A DNA stretch of 64,000 bases from Rubrivivax sp. (lineage in GTDB: Bacteria > Pseudomonadota > Gammaproteobacteria > Burkholderiales > Burkholderiaceae_C), in contig JAEUPB010000104.1 of assembly GCA_016789955.1 (NCBI GenBank), forward strand, positions 60,208 through 124,207, in the 5' to 3' direction. Below are positions 15,885 to 25,951 of the stretch, piece by piece. The notes under the pieces were generated by a model. The model was not told the origin of the DNA and searched no databases. It was given only the letters and a program-made list of their open reading frames with translations. Position 1 is the first letter of the stretch. Every line of letters starts with the position of its first letter. Both the position numbers and the translations under genes were made by a program.

Positions 15885-17867
15885 GTGACCTCGCAGCTCC
15901 CGATCGACATCGCCAGCGCCCGACCGCGCCGCCAGGCCGAGGAGCCGCCGCGCCCCATCGCCGCGGCGCTGCAGCTGCCGGCCGATCACGTGTCGGCGAT
16001 CGACGACTCGCACGACCGCTGCGCGGCCTTCGGGCTGTCGCGCTTCGAGTCGCCCGACTTCGCGCCGGTCCCGCGCGCCGACCTGGCCGTGGCCCGCGAG
16101 CGCAACCAGCGGCTGCACACGCATGCCGCGCCGGTGATGGAGCTGCTGCACGAGCAGATCGTGCACACGCAGAGCATGGTGGTGCTGTGCGACGCCGCCG
16201 GCACGGTGATCCATGCGGTCGGCGACGACGACTTCCTCGCCCGCGCCAGCAAGGTGGCGCTGATGCCCGGCGCCAACTGGAGCGAGGCGCGCAAAGGCAC
16301 GAACGCGGTGGGCACGGCGCTGGTGGCCGAGCGGCCGACGCTGGTGCACGCCGACGAGCACTACTTCCACGCCAACCACTTCCTCACCTGCTCGGCGGCA
16401 CCCATCCTCGACCCGCGCGGGAACGTGCTGGGCGTGCTCGACGTCTCGGGCGACAACCGCAGCTACCACCCGCACACGATGGCGCTGGTGACGATGAGCG
16501 CGCGGATGATCGAGAACCACTGGCTCTCGCAGGACTTCCGCCACGTGCTGCGCGTGCACTTCCACCCGCGCCCGGGCTACGTCGGCACGCTGATGGAAGG
16601 CATCCTGGCGATCGGGCCCGACGGCCGCATCGCCGGTGCCAACCGCAGCGCCACGGACCTGCTGGGCACCACCGGCGCGGCCTTGCGGCAGCAGACGCTG
16701 GCGAGCCTGTTCGGCACCACCGTGGGCGCGCTGGCCGACCTGGCGCGCTCGCCGCAGGCCGGTGCGATGGTGCTGCACACGGCCGACGGCCGCGCGCTGC
16801 AGGCGGTGGTGCGCTTCAATGCCGCGCCGGAGACGGGCGTGGTGGCAGCCGCGGGCCGCCCTGCGGCACCCGCGTTGGTGGCTGCGCGGCCGACAGTGCG
16901 AGGCGGCGTCTCGGCCACGGGCCGGACGAACGGCTCAGGGGCAGCGCCGACCCCGAACGGCGCCGCGCTGGCCGCGCTGTGCACCGGTGACGCGCAGGTC
17001 GCGGCGCTGGCGCAGAAGGCCCGCCGCGTGCTCGACCGCGACATCCCGATCCTGCTGGTCGGCGAGACCGGCACCGGCAAACGGACCTGGGCGCGTGCGC
17101 TGCATGCCGATTCGCACCGCGCCGCGCGGCCCTTCGTGGCGGTGGATTGCGCGTCGATCCCGACGGCCGAACTCGAGGCCGAGCTGTTCGGCCGCGACCT
17201 GCCCGCCGCGCAGGGAGGCACGCTGTTCCTGCGGGGCGTGGGCGAGCTGCCGCTGCCGGCGCAGGCACGGCTGCTGCGCCTGCTGCAAGGCGAAGGCGAC
17301 GGCGTGGCGCCCGACATCGCGCTGATCTGCGCCACCACGCGCCCGCTGCAGGAGTGCATCGCTGCCGGCACCTTCCGCGACGACCTGTACTACCGGCTCG
17401 ACGGCCTGGCGTTGCGCCTGCCACCGCTGCGCCTGCGCAGCGACGTGCTGCCGCTGGCGCAGCGCCTGCTGGCCACACTGGCGGAACGCGCGGGGCAGGG
17501 CCCGGGCCCTGCCCCGGCGCTGTCGCCGGAGGCGGCCGAGCGGCTGCGCGGGTTCCACTGGCCGGGCAACCTGCGCCAGTTGCACAACGCGTTGCGCAGC
17601 GCACTCGCCCTGGCCGATGGCGCCGCCGAGATCCGCCGCGAGCACCTGCCCGACGAGATCCAGGGCGGTTTCGAAGAGCCGCCGGGCGCTGCAGCCACTG
17701 GTCCGATGGCGACCGCCGATCCGGTGGGCACCGTGTCGCGCCCGCTCGCCGATGTCGAACGCGACGCGATCCGCCGCGCGCTCGACGCCGCCGGCGGCAA
17801 CGTGTCGGTGGCGGCGCGGCAGCTCGGCGTCAGCCGCAACACGATCTACCGCAGGCTGCGTGCGTAG
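15885..17867 (+). CDS. AcoR-like regulator with degenerate AAA+ domain
   Basis: A 660-residue regulator: a GAF-type sensor (about 60-220), a PAS-like region (about 225-315), an AAA+ domain (about 365-580) and a Fis-type HTH at the end (NVSVAARQLGVSRNTIYRRL). Walker A is intact (GETGTGK, about 393). The segment carrying GAFTGA, the sigma-54 contact loop, is deleted (ELFGRDLPAAQGGTLF), and the Walker B acid pair reads LFLRG instead of LFLDE. It therefore probably does not hydrolyse ATP or open sigma-54 promoters. The GTG at 15885 has AAGGA upstream; an in-frame ATG at 15789 falls beside the operator dyad. By position it should control the aor operon. Confidence 0.82.
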   Translation: MTSQLPIDIASARPRRQAEEPPRPIAAALQLPADHVSAIDDSHDRCAAFGLSRFESPDFAPVPRADLAVARERNQRLHTHAAPVMELLHEQIVHTQSMVVLCDAAGTVIHAVGDDDFLARASKVALMPGANWSEARKGTNAVGTALVAERPTLVHADEHYFHANHFLTCSAAPILDPRGNVLGVLDVSGDNRSYHPHTMALVTMSARMIENHWLSQDFRHVLRVHFHPRPGYVGTLMEGILAIGPDGRIAGANRSATDLLGTTGAALRQQTLASLFGTTVGALADLARSPQAGAMVLHTADGRALQAVVRFNAAPETGVVAAAGRPAAPALVAARPTVRGGVSATGRTNGSGAAPTPNGAALAALCTGDAQVAALAQKARRVLDRDIPILLVGETGTGKRTWARALHADSHRAARPFVAVDCASIPTAELEAELFGRDLPAAQGGTLFLRGVGELPLPAQARLLRLLQGEGDGVAPDIALICATTRPLQECIAAGTFRDDLYYRLDGLALRLPPLRLRSDVLPLAQRLLATLAERAGQGPGPAPALSPEAAERLRGFHWPGNLRQLHNALRSALALADGAAEIRREHLPDEIQGGFEEPPGAAATGPMATADPVGTVSRPLADVERDAIRRALDAAGGNVSVAARQLGVSRNTIYRRLRA

Positions 17868-17883
17868 CGGTGCCGGCCGGCGT

Positions 17884-19077
17884 TCAGCGCCGCGGCCGGG
17901 GCGGGCCCAGCCTCGGTATCCACGCCCCGAGCAGGCCGGCCGCGGCGTAGGCGAGCAGGCCGGTGGCGGCGATGCCCCACGCCAGCGACGACACCGCCGT
18001 GAGGAACGACAGCAGCGCCGGGCCGGCGGTGGCGCCGAGGTCGGCCATCAGGCGCCACACGCCGAGGAAGTGGGCGCGGCCCGCCGGCGGCGCGTGGTCT
18101 GCGCCCAGCGTCATGATCAGGCCCGAGCTGATGCCGTTGCCGAAGCCGATCACCAGCGCCGCCAGCAGCAGCGTCGCCAGGCCGTGCGTCAGCGGCGTGG
18201 CGCAAAGCGCGGTGCCCATGATCACCATCGACGGCACCGCCACCCAGTTGCGGCCCTTGAGGTCCATCAGCCGGCCTGCCGGATAGAACACCAGCATGTC
18301 GATGGCGCCCGCGAGGCCGTAGATCAGCGAGGCCACCGAGGCCTCGAGCATCAGGTGGTCGGCCCACAGCGGAATCACCGCCTGCCGGCTGGCGCGCACC
18401 GCGCCGATGAGCATCACGCCGAGGCCGACCGTCGCGAACACCAGCCGGTGATTGCGCACCGTCGAGCCCAGCGTCGGTGCGGCGCCGCCGTTGCCGGCCA
18501 CGGCATGCGGCGGCAGGTCGGGCACGCGCAGCGCCACGGCCAGCGCCAGCAGCATGCCGGCCACACCCACGCCGTACGCCGCCACCAGGCCCCAGTGGTG
18601 GATGGCCGCGGCGGCGACGAACGGCCCGAGGAACAGGCCGATGCGCATCACGCCGCCGAGGGTGGACATCGCGCGGGCCCGGTACTCGATCGGCACCGCC
18701 TCGGTGAGGTAGCTCTGCCGCGCGAGGTTGAACACCGCCTGCGCCATGCCCACCATGAAGCAGCCCAGCGCGTACACCGGCAGCTGCGAGGTCCACCCGC
18801 ACAGCACCATCGCCAGCGCCGCCCACACGGCCGCCGCGACGATGGCCCGGCGCTCGCCGTGGCGCATCGTGATCAGCGAGGCCGGCAGGTTGGTGACCAG
18901 CGAGCCGATGCCGATCAGCGTGACGATCAGCGCGGCCATCGGCACCGAGGCGCCCAGGTCGCGCGCGCTCAGCGCCACCACCGGCAGCATCGCCCCTTCG
19001 CCCAGGCCGAACAGCAGCGACGGCCCGAACGCCGGCACCGCGATGCGGCGCAGCGAGAACGGCGCCTCGCCGCTCAC
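17884..19077 (-). CDS. MFS transporter
   Basis: A 397-residue inner-membrane transporter with about twelve hydrophobic segments. The segment 2-3 loop ITMRHGERRAIV and its second-half counterpart DLKGRNWV match the MFS repeat, and ARAMSTLGGVMRIGLFLGP in the middle resembles multidrug and sugar exporters. It converges on the AcoR-like gene and is followed on the same strand by an SDR gene 41 bases upstream of it. Substrate unknown. Confidence 0.85.
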   Translation of the reverse strand: MSGEAPFSLRRIAVPAFGPSLLFGLGEGAMLPVVALSARDLGASVPMAALIVTLIGIGSLVTNLPASLITMRHGERRAIVAAAVWAALAMVLCGWTSQLPVYALGCFMVGMAQAVFNLARQSYLTEAVPIEYRARAMSTLGGVMRIGLFLGPFVAAAAIHHWGLVAAYGVGVAGMLLALAVALRVPDLPPHAVAGNGGAAPTLGSTVRNHRLVFATVGLGVMLIGAVRASRQAVIPLWADHLMLEASVASLIYGLAGAIDMLVFYPAGRLMDLKGRNWVAVPSMVIMGTALCATPLTHGLATLLLAALVIGFGNGISSGLIMTLGADHAPPAGRAHFLGVWRLMADLGATAGPALLSFLTAVSSLAWGIAATGLLAYAAAGLLGAWIPRLGPPRPRR

Positions 19078-19118
19078 CGCCTGCGGCCCGGAGGCATCAT
19101 GGTCACGTCACGCGACGT

Positions 19119-19907
19119 TCACGAGCGGGCGCCCGGCACCGGCACCGTGCCGCCGAGGTGCATGCCGCCGTCGAGCAGCAGCAGCTCGCCCGTGACCATG
19201 CGCGCGCCGTCGATCAGCCACACCACGGCCTCGGCCACGTCGTCGGCGGTGGCCGCGCGCTGCAGCGGCGCACGTGCCTCGTAGGCCGCCTGCACCTGCG
19301 CCGCGCGCTCGGCGCCGATGCCCACGGCGAACCAGCGCGTGTCGATCAGGCCGGGGCAGACGGCGTTCACGCGCACGTGCGGCGCCAGCGCGCGGGCGAA
19401 GTACAGCGTCATCGCGTTCAGCGCGCCCTTCGACGCGATGTAGGCCACCGACGAGCCGATGCCCAGCGATCCGGCGATCGACGACACGTTGACGATGGAA
19501 CCCTGGGCCGTCTTCAGGTGCGGCGCGGCCGCGCGGATCATCTGGAACGAGCCGCCGGCGTTGACGCCCACCACGCGCTTGAACGTGGCCTCGTCGATCG
19601 CGTCCCAGTTGTCGGGACCGGCGAAGCTGGTGACGCCGGCGTTGTTGACGAGCGCGTCGAGCCGTCCGTGGTGCTCGACGGCGGCGCGCACCAGCGCGCG
19701 GCACTCGTCGTCGCGGGCCACGTCGGCACGCACCACGAGCACGTCGGCGCCAGCCTCGCGGCAGGCCGCGGCGGTGGCCTGCGCCTCGGCCTCGCTCTTC
19801 GTGTAGTTCACCACCACGTCCCAGCCGCGCGCGGCCAGCCGCGCCACCGTGGCCGCGCCCACCCCGGTGCCCGAACCGGTGACGAGGGCGACAGGGCGTG
19901 CGGACAT
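19119..19907 (-). CDS. Short-chain dehydrogenase/reductase
   Basis: A 262-residue classical SDR. It has the cofactor motif TGSGTGVG (about 10-17), NNAG near 88, the catalytic serine in VNVSSIAGS, and the YIASK active-site pair. PG near 183 and the C-terminal GGMH complete the family pattern. It is cytoplasmic and uses NAD(P)H; a 3-oxoacyl-ACP reductase or a specific alcohol dehydrogenase role cannot be told apart. It lies between the MFS gene and the TonB-dependent receptor on one strand and may be transcribed with them. The ATG at 19907 places the beta-alpha-beta fold at the right distance. Confidence 0.9.
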   Translation of the reverse strand: MSARPVALVTGSGTGVGAATVARLAARGWDVVVNYTKSEAEAQATAAACREAGADVLVVRADVARDDECRALVRAAVEHHGRLDALVNNAGVTSFAGPDNWDAIDEATFKRVVGVNAGGSFQMIRAAAPHLKTAQGSIVNVSSIAGSLGIGSSVAYIASKGALNAMTLYFARALAPHVRVNAVCPGLIDTRWFAVGIGAERAAQVQAAYEARAPLQRAATADDVAEAVVWLIDGARMVTGELLLLDGGMHLGGTVPVPGARS

Positions 19908-19982
19908 GGGCGGATTCCTTGCGGGTGGCGACGACGCGGCGGATTCTCCGCGCAAGCCTGCGCCGCCGCGGGGGCGTCGAGG

Positions 19983-22142
19983 TCAGAAGGCCTGCGCGAG
20001 CCGCAGCCCCAGCCACACCGCGCGCGGCGTGCCGGGTTCGTAGTACCGGCCGTTGGCGTCGTTGACGATCACGCTGCCGACCCAGCGGCGGCCGGTGGCG
20101 TTGTCCAGCCGCGCGAGCACGTCCAGCGTGAGGCCCGGCGCCAGCGTGTGGCGGTGGCGTGCGCGCAGAGCCAGCAGCGTGGTGGCGGGCGCGGCCTCGG
20201 TGTTGGCATCGTTTGCCACCAGCGGCGACGTGTGGCGAACTTCGATGCCGATGTCCGCATTTGCATGCGGCACCCAGGCCAGCTCGCCGTACAGGTTCGT
20301 GCGCTGCGTGCCGGCGATGCGGCTGCCGGCGGGCACCGGCAGGTCGGGCGCCGTGCACGGAATGCCGGCGCAGGTGAGGAAGCCGTCGCGCGTGGTGGCA
20401 TCCAGCCACGTAGCCGCCACGAGGCCGCGCCAGCCGCGCTGCGGCTGCCACGTCAGCTGCAGTTCGCCGCCGCGCCGCTGCGTGCGGCCGATGTTCTGAA
20501 AGCTCTGGCGGCCGCCGCTGTTGGTGGCCACGCCGATCTCGTCGACCGTGCCGATGCGGAACACCGCCGCGTCCACCGCCAGCGCGCCCACGCGCCACTT
20601 CGCGCCGGCTTCGAGCTGCCGGCTCTTCTGCGCCTTCAGCGCCGTGTTGAACCCGCCGCTGCCGTCGGGGCGGTAGGCGAGTTCGCCGAGCGTGGGCGAC
20701 TCGAAGCCGCGTGCGGCGCTGGCATGCAGCGTCAGCGCGCGCGTGGCATCCCAGCGCAGGCCCAGCACGGGATTCACGTAAGCGTCGCGGCGCGCGCCCG
20801 AATCGTCGCCGTTGGCCAGGTAACGGTCGGCGGACTGCAGCGACACGCGGCCACCGCGCACGCCTGCGCTCCATGCGAGCGCGTCGCCGACGCGGCCTTC
20901 GGCCTGCACGTAGGCATCGGTGCTGCGGGCGCGGTTGGTCTCGTCGCGCCGCAGTGCGCCGAGGCCGCCGTAGACCGGGCTCGTCGCAGGGCCCGTGTAG
21001 TTCAGGTAACCCTGCCGGTCGTCCTGCTGCCGGTCGTGCGCGACGCCGGCGACGAGGTCGATCGCATCGCCGCGCCACGTGATGCGCGCGTCGAGCCCGC
21101 CGTAGCCGCGCGCGAAGTCGATCACGCCGCCGCCGTGGCGCGGTACGGCCTGCGTGGCGGCGGTGATGGCCAGCCACTGCGTCACGTCGCGCGTGCCCGC
21201 GTAGGCCATCAGCGCGGTCTCGACGCCGGGGCCGATGCGGTGCTTCCACTGCACGCCGACCTGCTGCTGCCGCGTGGTCTTGCGCGTGTCGAACTGCGTG
21301 GCCTGCGACGTGGTCTGGCGCTCGTCGGCATCGAACTGCGCGCGCGTCAGGCCCAGCGGATCCTCGGCCGGCTGGTCCAGACCGTTGACGTGCAACACCA
21401 CCTGGTCGTCGCCGTCGCGCCAGCCCAGCCGCACCGCGCCCGAGGTCTTGTGCGCGCTGGCGTGCGGGCGGAAGCCCTCCCATTCGAGCGTGGAGACCGT
21501 GGCGCGCACGTCGAGCGTCGGCGACAGCGGCGTGGCCAGCGAGAGCCGCAGCTGGCCGAGCCCGAACGATCCGGCATCGGCAGCCACCTCGGCGCGGCCT
21601 GCACGCGCCGGTCCGCTGACGAGCGCGATCACGCCGCCCGAGCTGTTGCCGTACAGCACCGAGTACGGGCCGCGCAGCACCTCCACGCGGTCGGCGTTGG
21701 CCAGCACCGCGTGGCTCACCTGGCCCTGCCCGTCGGGCATCGTGGCCGGGATGCCGTCGACCACCAGCCGCACGCCGCGCACGCCGAAGCCAGCGCGGGC
21801 GCCGTAGCCGCGTGCGCTGATCTGCAGGTCCTGCGCGTAGTTGTTGCGGTTGGCCACCACCAGCCCCGGCACGCGCGCCATCGCCTCCGACAGGTTGACC
21901 ATCGGGCCGGCACCCCGCAGCGCCTCGGCGCCGACGAGGCTGATCGCGTAGGGCGCATCGCGCTGCAGGCGCTCGACGACGGAGCCGGTCACCACCACCT
22001 GCTGTTCGCCGGGCACGCCTTGCGCGCCCGCGTGCGGCGCTTGCGCGCCCGCGTGCGGCGCGCACAGCGCCACCACGCCGGCGGCCAGCCACGCCTCACG
22101 GGAAGGGTACGACGATGGGTGGTACGGACGGCGGTGCGGCAT
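19983..22142 (-). CDS. TonB-dependent outer-membrane receptor
   Basis: A 719-residue receptor. It has a signal peptide (WLAAGVVALCAPHAGAQ), a TonB-box-like QQVVVTGS, a plug domain with RGYGARAGFGVRGVRLVVDG and VLRGPYSVLYGNSSGG, and a long beta-barrel ending in phenylalanine (LRLAQAF), as outer-membrane proteins do. The family imports siderophores, cobalamin or other scarce ligands; the nearest look is to the FecA/iron-complex type, but no ligand can be assigned. The start at 22142 gives a 30-residue leader with a basic stretch. A 7-residue unit (AQAPHAG) is duplicated right at the signal cleavage region. Confidence 0.9.
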   Translation of the reverse strand: MPHRRPYHPSSYPSREAWLAAGVVALCAPHAGAQAPHAGAQGVPGEQQVVVTGSVVERLQRDAPYAISLVGAEALRGAGPMVNLSEAMARVPGLVVANRNNYAQDLQISARGYGARAGFGVRGVRLVVDGIPATMPDGQGQVSHAVLANADRVEVLRGPYSVLYGNSSGGVIALVSGPARAGRAEVAADAGSFGLGQLRLSLATPLSPTLDVRATVSTLEWEGFRPHASAHKTSGAVRLGWRDGDDQVVLHVNGLDQPAEDPLGLTRAQFDADERQTTSQATQFDTRKTTRQQQVGVQWKHRIGPGVETALMAYAGTRDVTQWLAITAATQAVPRHGGGVIDFARGYGGLDARITWRGDAIDLVAGVAHDRQQDDRQGYLNYTGPATSPVYGGLGALRRDETNRARSTDAYVQAEGRVGDALAWSAGVRGGRVSLQSADRYLANGDDSGARRDAYVNPVLGLRWDATRALTLHASAARGFESPTLGELAYRPDGSGGFNTALKAQKSRQLEAGAKWRVGALAVDAAVFRIGTVDEIGVATNSGGRQSFQNIGRTQRRGGELQLTWQPQRGWRGLVAATWLDATTRDGFLTCAGIPCTAPDLPVPAGSRIAGTQRTNLYGELAWVPHANADIGIEVRHTSPLVANDANTEAAPATTLLALRARHRHTLAPGLTLDVLARLDNATGRRWVGSVIVNDANGRYYEPGTPRAVWLGLRLAQAF
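22019..22060. repeat. 21-base tandem duplication in the receptor signal region
   Basis: Two identical 21-base copies (22019-22039 and 22040-22060), each with the core TGCGCGCCCGCGTGCGGCG, lie head to tail. They keep the frame and duplicate seven residues near the signal cleavage site of the TonB-dependent receptor. Confidence 0.85.
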
Positions 22143-22155
22143 GCCGCGGGAGCCT

Positions 22156-24954
22156 TCAGCCCGTGTTGCGCAGCCCCGCCGCGATCCCGTTGATCGACAG
22201 GTGGATGCCGCGCTGCAGCCGCTCGACCGCGTCACCCTCGCGTCGGCGCCGGTAGCGGCGCAGCAGCTCCACCTGCAGGTGGTTGATCGGGTCGATGTAC
22301 GGGAACCGGTGCTCGATCGAGCGCGCCAGCGCCGGGTTGGATTGCAGCCGCTCGCCCTCGCCGGTGATCAGCTCCAGCGCCCGGTGCGCGCGCTCCCATT
22401 CGGCCTTGATCGCGGCGAAGATGCGCCGCGCCAGCTTGCGGTCCTCCACCAGCTCGACGTAGCGCGCGGCCAACCGCAGGTCGCTCTTGGCGAGCACCAT
22501 GTCGAGGTTGCTCATCAACGTGCGGAAGAACGGCCACTGGCGGTGCATGCGACGCAGAAGTTCGGTGCGCTGCGCGGCGCCGTCGCCCTTGCCGACCCAG
22601 TTCTCGATGGCGCTGCCGAATCCGCACCAGCCCGGCAGCGCCACGCGGCACTGGCCCCACGAGAAGCTCCACGGGATCGCGCGCAGGTCCTCGATCGCGC
22701 GGGTGGCCTTGCGTGACGCGGGACGTGATCCGATGTTCAGCCCGGCGATCTCGCGGATCGGCGTGGCGTCGAAGAAGTACTCGGTGAAGCCGGGCGTGCC
22801 GTAGACCAGCTTGCGGTAGGCCTCGTAGCTGGCCTGGCTGATGGCCGCGGCGGCTTCGAGGAAAGTGGCCGGCGCGTTCTGCGTCGGGTGCAGCATCGTC
22901 GCCTCGAGCGTGGCGGCCACCAGCGTCTCGAGGTTGCGGCGGCCGATCTCGGGGTTCGCGTACTTCGAGGCGATCACCTCGCCCTGCTCGGTGAGGCGGA
23001 TCTGCCCGTTCACCGTGCCCGGCGGCTGCGCGAGGATGGCCTGGTAGCTCGGCCCGCCGCCGCGGCCGACGGTGCCGCCGCGGCCGTGGAACAGGCGCAG
23101 CACGATGCCGTGGCGGGCGTGCAGCTCGTGGAACTGCTGCACCAGCTCGGTCTCGGCGCGGTACAGCTCCCAGTTGCTGGTGAAGAAGCCGCCGTCCTTG
23201 TTGCTGTCGCTGTAGCCGAGCATCACGTCCTGCTCGGCGCCGCTGCGCGCCACCATCGCCGCCACGCCGGGCAGCGCGTAGTACTCGCGCATGATCGTCG
23301 AGCAGCGCCGCAGGTCGTCGATGGTCTCGAACAGCGGCACCGTGATCAGCGCCGCGCGCGCATCCTCGGCGAGCACGCCGGTGACGAGGCCGCACTCCTT
23401 CTGCAGCAGCAGCACCTCGAGCAGGTCGCTCACGTCCTCGGTGTGCGAGATGATGCAGTGGCGGATGGCCTCGGCGCCGTAGTTGTCGCGAGCCTGCCGC
23501 GCGGCCTCGAAGATCGCCAGCTCCGTCTGCGCCAGCGGCGAGTACGTGGCGCCGTGCACGCGCAGCGGGCGCGCGTCGTCGAGCAGCCGCACCAGCAAGG
23601 CACGCCGTGCGGGCTCGTCGAGGGTCGAGTAGCCGGCCTCGATGCGCGCCACGCGCAGCAGCTCGGCCACCACGGCCTCGTGCTGGTCGGAGCTCTGGCG
23701 CAGGTCCAGCGTGGCGAGGTGGAAGCCGAACACGTGCACCGCGCGGATCAGCGGCGCCAGCCGCGGCGACACCAGCGCCTGGGCGTGGTGCGCGTGCAGC
23801 GAAGCCTCGATGGTACGCAGCTCGGCCAGGAACTCGGCCGGTCCGCCGTACGGGTTCTGCGGCGGCACCGCGTGGCGCAGCGCCTCGGTGCCGGTGAGCT
23901 GCTGCAGCGTGGCCGCCAGGCGCGCGTAGATGCCGATCAGCGCGCGCCGGTAGGGCTCGTCCTCGCGGTGCGGGTTGGCGTCGGGCGACGCGGCCGCCAG
24001 CGCCGCCATCTCGGGCGAGACGGGCGCCAGCGTGCCCGAGATCGAGAGCTCGCCGCCGAGCGCGTGCACCTCGCGCAGGTAGAAGCGCAGCGCCACCTCG
24101 CACTGGCGTGACAACGCGTGCTTCAGCGTGCCGGCGTTGACGTTCGGATTGCCGTCGCGGTCGCCCCCGATCCAGTGGCCCATGCGCAGGAAGTGGCCGA
24201 CGTCGTGGCCGGCGAGCGCCCGCTCGACGTCGCGGTACAGCCGCGGGATCTCGCGCAGGAAGGTGGCCTCGTAGTACGAGAGCGCGTTCTCGATCTCGTC
24301 GGCCACGGTGAGCTTGCTGGTGCGCAGCATGCGCGTCTGCCACAGCTGCGTGATGCGCGCCCGCAGCAGCGCCTCGTTGTCGGCCAGCTCCTGCGGCGTC
24401 GGCATGTCGTCGCGCGCGGCCACCAGCTCGGCGATGGCGCGCTCGGCGTCGAGGATGCTCTTGCGCTGCACCTCGGTGGGGTGCGCGGTGAGCACCGGCG
24501 AGATGTAGGCCTGTGCCAGCACCCGTGCGATGTCGGCGGCGCGGTGGTCGGCACGGTGCAGCCGCTCGAAGGCCATCGCCAGCGAGCCTTCGCGCAGCGT
24601 GCCCTGGCCCTGGCGCTCGTGCACCTCGCTACGGCGCACGTGGTGGCGGTCCTCCGCGATGTTGGCCAGGTGCGAGAAGTAGCTGAAGGCGCGGATCACC
24701 GTCACCGTCTCGTCGGCGCTGAGGTTCTTCAGCAGCCGGTCGAGCACGCGGCCGGCGCTGGCGTCGCGCTTGAGCCGGTAGGCCACCGACAGCGTGCGCA
24801 CCCGTTCGATCAGCTCGTAGGCGGCGCTGCCGGCCTGCTCGCGGATCACGTCGCCGAGGATCCGGCCGAGTAACCGGATATCCTCGACCAGGGGCCGATT
24901 CTTGTCGGATGCACTGGAACGGGGTCCCCGTTTTGGTGCAGCGGCTTTGGGCAT
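22156..24954 (-). CDS. ppc: Phosphoenolpyruvate carboxylase
   Basis: A 932-residue cytoplasmic enzyme that makes oxaloacetate from PEP and bicarbonate, replenishing the TCA cycle. Both active-site signatures are present: [10 protein letters not shown] (about 156-165) with the catalytic histidine, and [14 protein letters not shown] with its glycine/arginine loop, followed by [10 protein letters not shown]. The chain ends in NTG, as in bacterial PPC. The ATG at 24954 has CCGGAG upstream. It is divergent from hemC, and a dyad GTAAC-cga-GTTAC (24973-24985) lies in the short gap. Length is typical for proteobacterial PPC. Confidence 0.97.
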   Translation of the reverse strand: MPKAAAPKRGPRSSASDKNRPLVEDIRLLGRILGDVIREQAGSAAYELIERVRTLSVAYRLKRDASAGRVLDRLLKNLSADETVTVIRAFSYFSHLANIAEDRHHVRRSEVHERQGQGTLREGSLAMAFERLHRADHRAADIARVLAQAYISPVLTAHPTEVQRKSILDAERAIAELVAARDDMPTPQELADNEALLRARITQLWQTRMLRTSKLTVADEIENALSYYEATFLREIPRLYRDVERALAGHDVGHFLRMGHWIGGDRDGNPNVNAGTLKHALSRQCEVALRFYLREVHALGGELSISGTLAPVSPEMAALAAASPDANPHREDEPYRRALIGIYARLAATLQQLTGTEALRHAVPPQNPYGGPAEFLAELRTIEASLHAHHAQALVSPRLAPLIRAVHVFGFHLATLDLRQSSDQHEAVVAELLRVARIEAGYSTLDEPARRALLVRLLDDARPLRVHGATYSPLAQTELAIFEAARQARDNYGAEAIRHCIISHTEDVSDLLEVLLLQKECGLVTGVLAEDARAALITVPLFETIDDLRRCSTIMREYYALPGVAAMVARSGAEQDVMLGYSDSNKDGGFFTSNWELYRAETELVQQFHELHARHGIVLRLFHGRGGTVGRGGGPSYQAILAQPPGTVNGQIRLTEQGEVIASKYANPEIGRRNLETLVAATLEATMLHPTQNAPATFLEAAAAISQASYEAYRKLVYGTPGFTEYFFDATPIREIAGLNIGSRPASRKATRAIEDLRAIPWSFSWGQCRVALPGWCGFGSAIENWVGKGDGAAQRTELLRRMHRQWPFFRTLMSNLDMVLAKSDLRLAARYVELVEDRKLARRIFAAIKAEWERAHRALELITGEGERLQSNPALARSIEHRFPYIDPINHLQVELLRRYRRRREGDAVERLQRGIHLSINGIAAGLRNTG

Positions 24955-25014
24955 GGGCGAGGCTCCGGTGATGTAACCGAGTTACCGATGCTACACGCTG
25001 GCATCATGCGTCGC

Positions 25015-25938
25015 ATGCCTTCCACGATCATCGCCACCCGCGAAAGTCGCCTCGCGCTGTGGCAGGCCGAGCACGTGCGCGACCTGCTGCGCGAGCGCCT
25101 CGGCCTCACCGTCGAGCTGCTGGGCATGACCACGCGCGGCGACCAGATCCTCGACCGCACGTTGTCCAAGGTCGGCGGCAAGGGCCTGTTCGTGAAGGAG
25201 CTGGAGACGGCGCTGGAGGAAGGCCGTGCTCACCTGGCCGTGCACTCGCTGAAGGACGTGCCGATGGTGCTGCCCGAGGGCTTCGTGCTCGCTTCGGTGC
25301 TCGACCGCGAGGACCCGCGCGACGCGTTCGTCTCCAACCGGTACGCCGATCTGGCGGCGCTGCCGCAGGGCGCGATGGTCGGCACGTCGAGCCTGCGCCG
25401 CGTGGTGCAGCTGCTCGCCGCGCGCCCTGACCTGAGGATCGAACCGCTGCGCGGCAACCTCGACACGCGGCTGCGCAAGCTCGACGACGGCGGCTACGAC
25501 GCCATCGTGCTGGCCGCGGCAGGCCTCAAGCGGCTGGGCCTCGCGTCGCGCATCCGCGCCGTGTTCGAGCGCGACCAGATGCTGCCGGCCGCCGGGCAGG
25601 GTGCGCTGGGCATCGAGGTGCGTGCCAGCTCGACGACGTTGGCGGCGCAGCTGGGCTCGCTGGCGCATCGGCCGACCTGGCTGGCCGTCTCGGCGGAGCG
25701 GGCCGTGTCGCGCACGCTGGGCGGCAGCTGCAGCGTGCCGCTGGCCGCGCACGCTTGGTGGGAAGGCTCCGCACTGCGCCTGCAGGCGGCGCTCGGCGAC
25801 GCCGAACGTCCGCTGGAGCCGCTGCTGCGCGCCGAAGGCCGCGCCGACGCGCCCGACGAGGCCGCCGCCGAGGCGCTGGGCGTGCAGGCGGCGCGTGCGC
25901 TGCTCGACCAGGGCGGCAGCGCCTACCTCGGCCACTGA
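25015..25938 (+). CDS. hemC: Porphobilinogen deaminase (hydroxymethylbilane synthase)
   Basis: A 307-residue enzyme that polymerises four porphobilinogens to hydroxymethylbilane in heme biosynthesis. It has the family opening [16 protein letters not shown], the substrate-site KDVPM and SSLRR phrases, and the dipyrromethane-cofactor cysteine in [11 protein letters not shown] (about residue 240). ATGs at 24988 and 25006 are also in frame; 25015 was chosen because homologues start four or five residues before IATRES. None has a clear SD. hemD follows after 13 bases. Confidence 0.96.
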   Translation: MPSTIIATRESRLALWQAEHVRDLLRERLGLTVELLGMTTRGDQILDRTLSKVGGKGLFVKELETALEEGRAHLAVHSLKDVPMVLPEGFVLASVLDREDPRDAFVSNRYADLAALPQGAMVGTSSLRRVVQLLAARPDLRIEPLRGNLDTRLRKLDDGGYDAIVLAAAGLKRLGLASRIRAVFERDQMLPAAGQGALGIEVRASSTTLAAQLGSLAHRPTWLAVSAERAVSRTLGGSCSVPLAAHAWWEGSALRLQAALGDAERPLEPLLRAEGRADAPDEAAAEALGVQAARALLDQGGSAYLGH

Positions 25939-25951
25939 CCGGAGGTCACGC

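Noticed and set aside
19158-22193. A 1011-codon open frame on the plus strand opposite the SDR and TonB-receptor genes
   Set aside because: Shadow of the two real genes; composition is that of a reverse-frame read and it crosses an intergenic gap.
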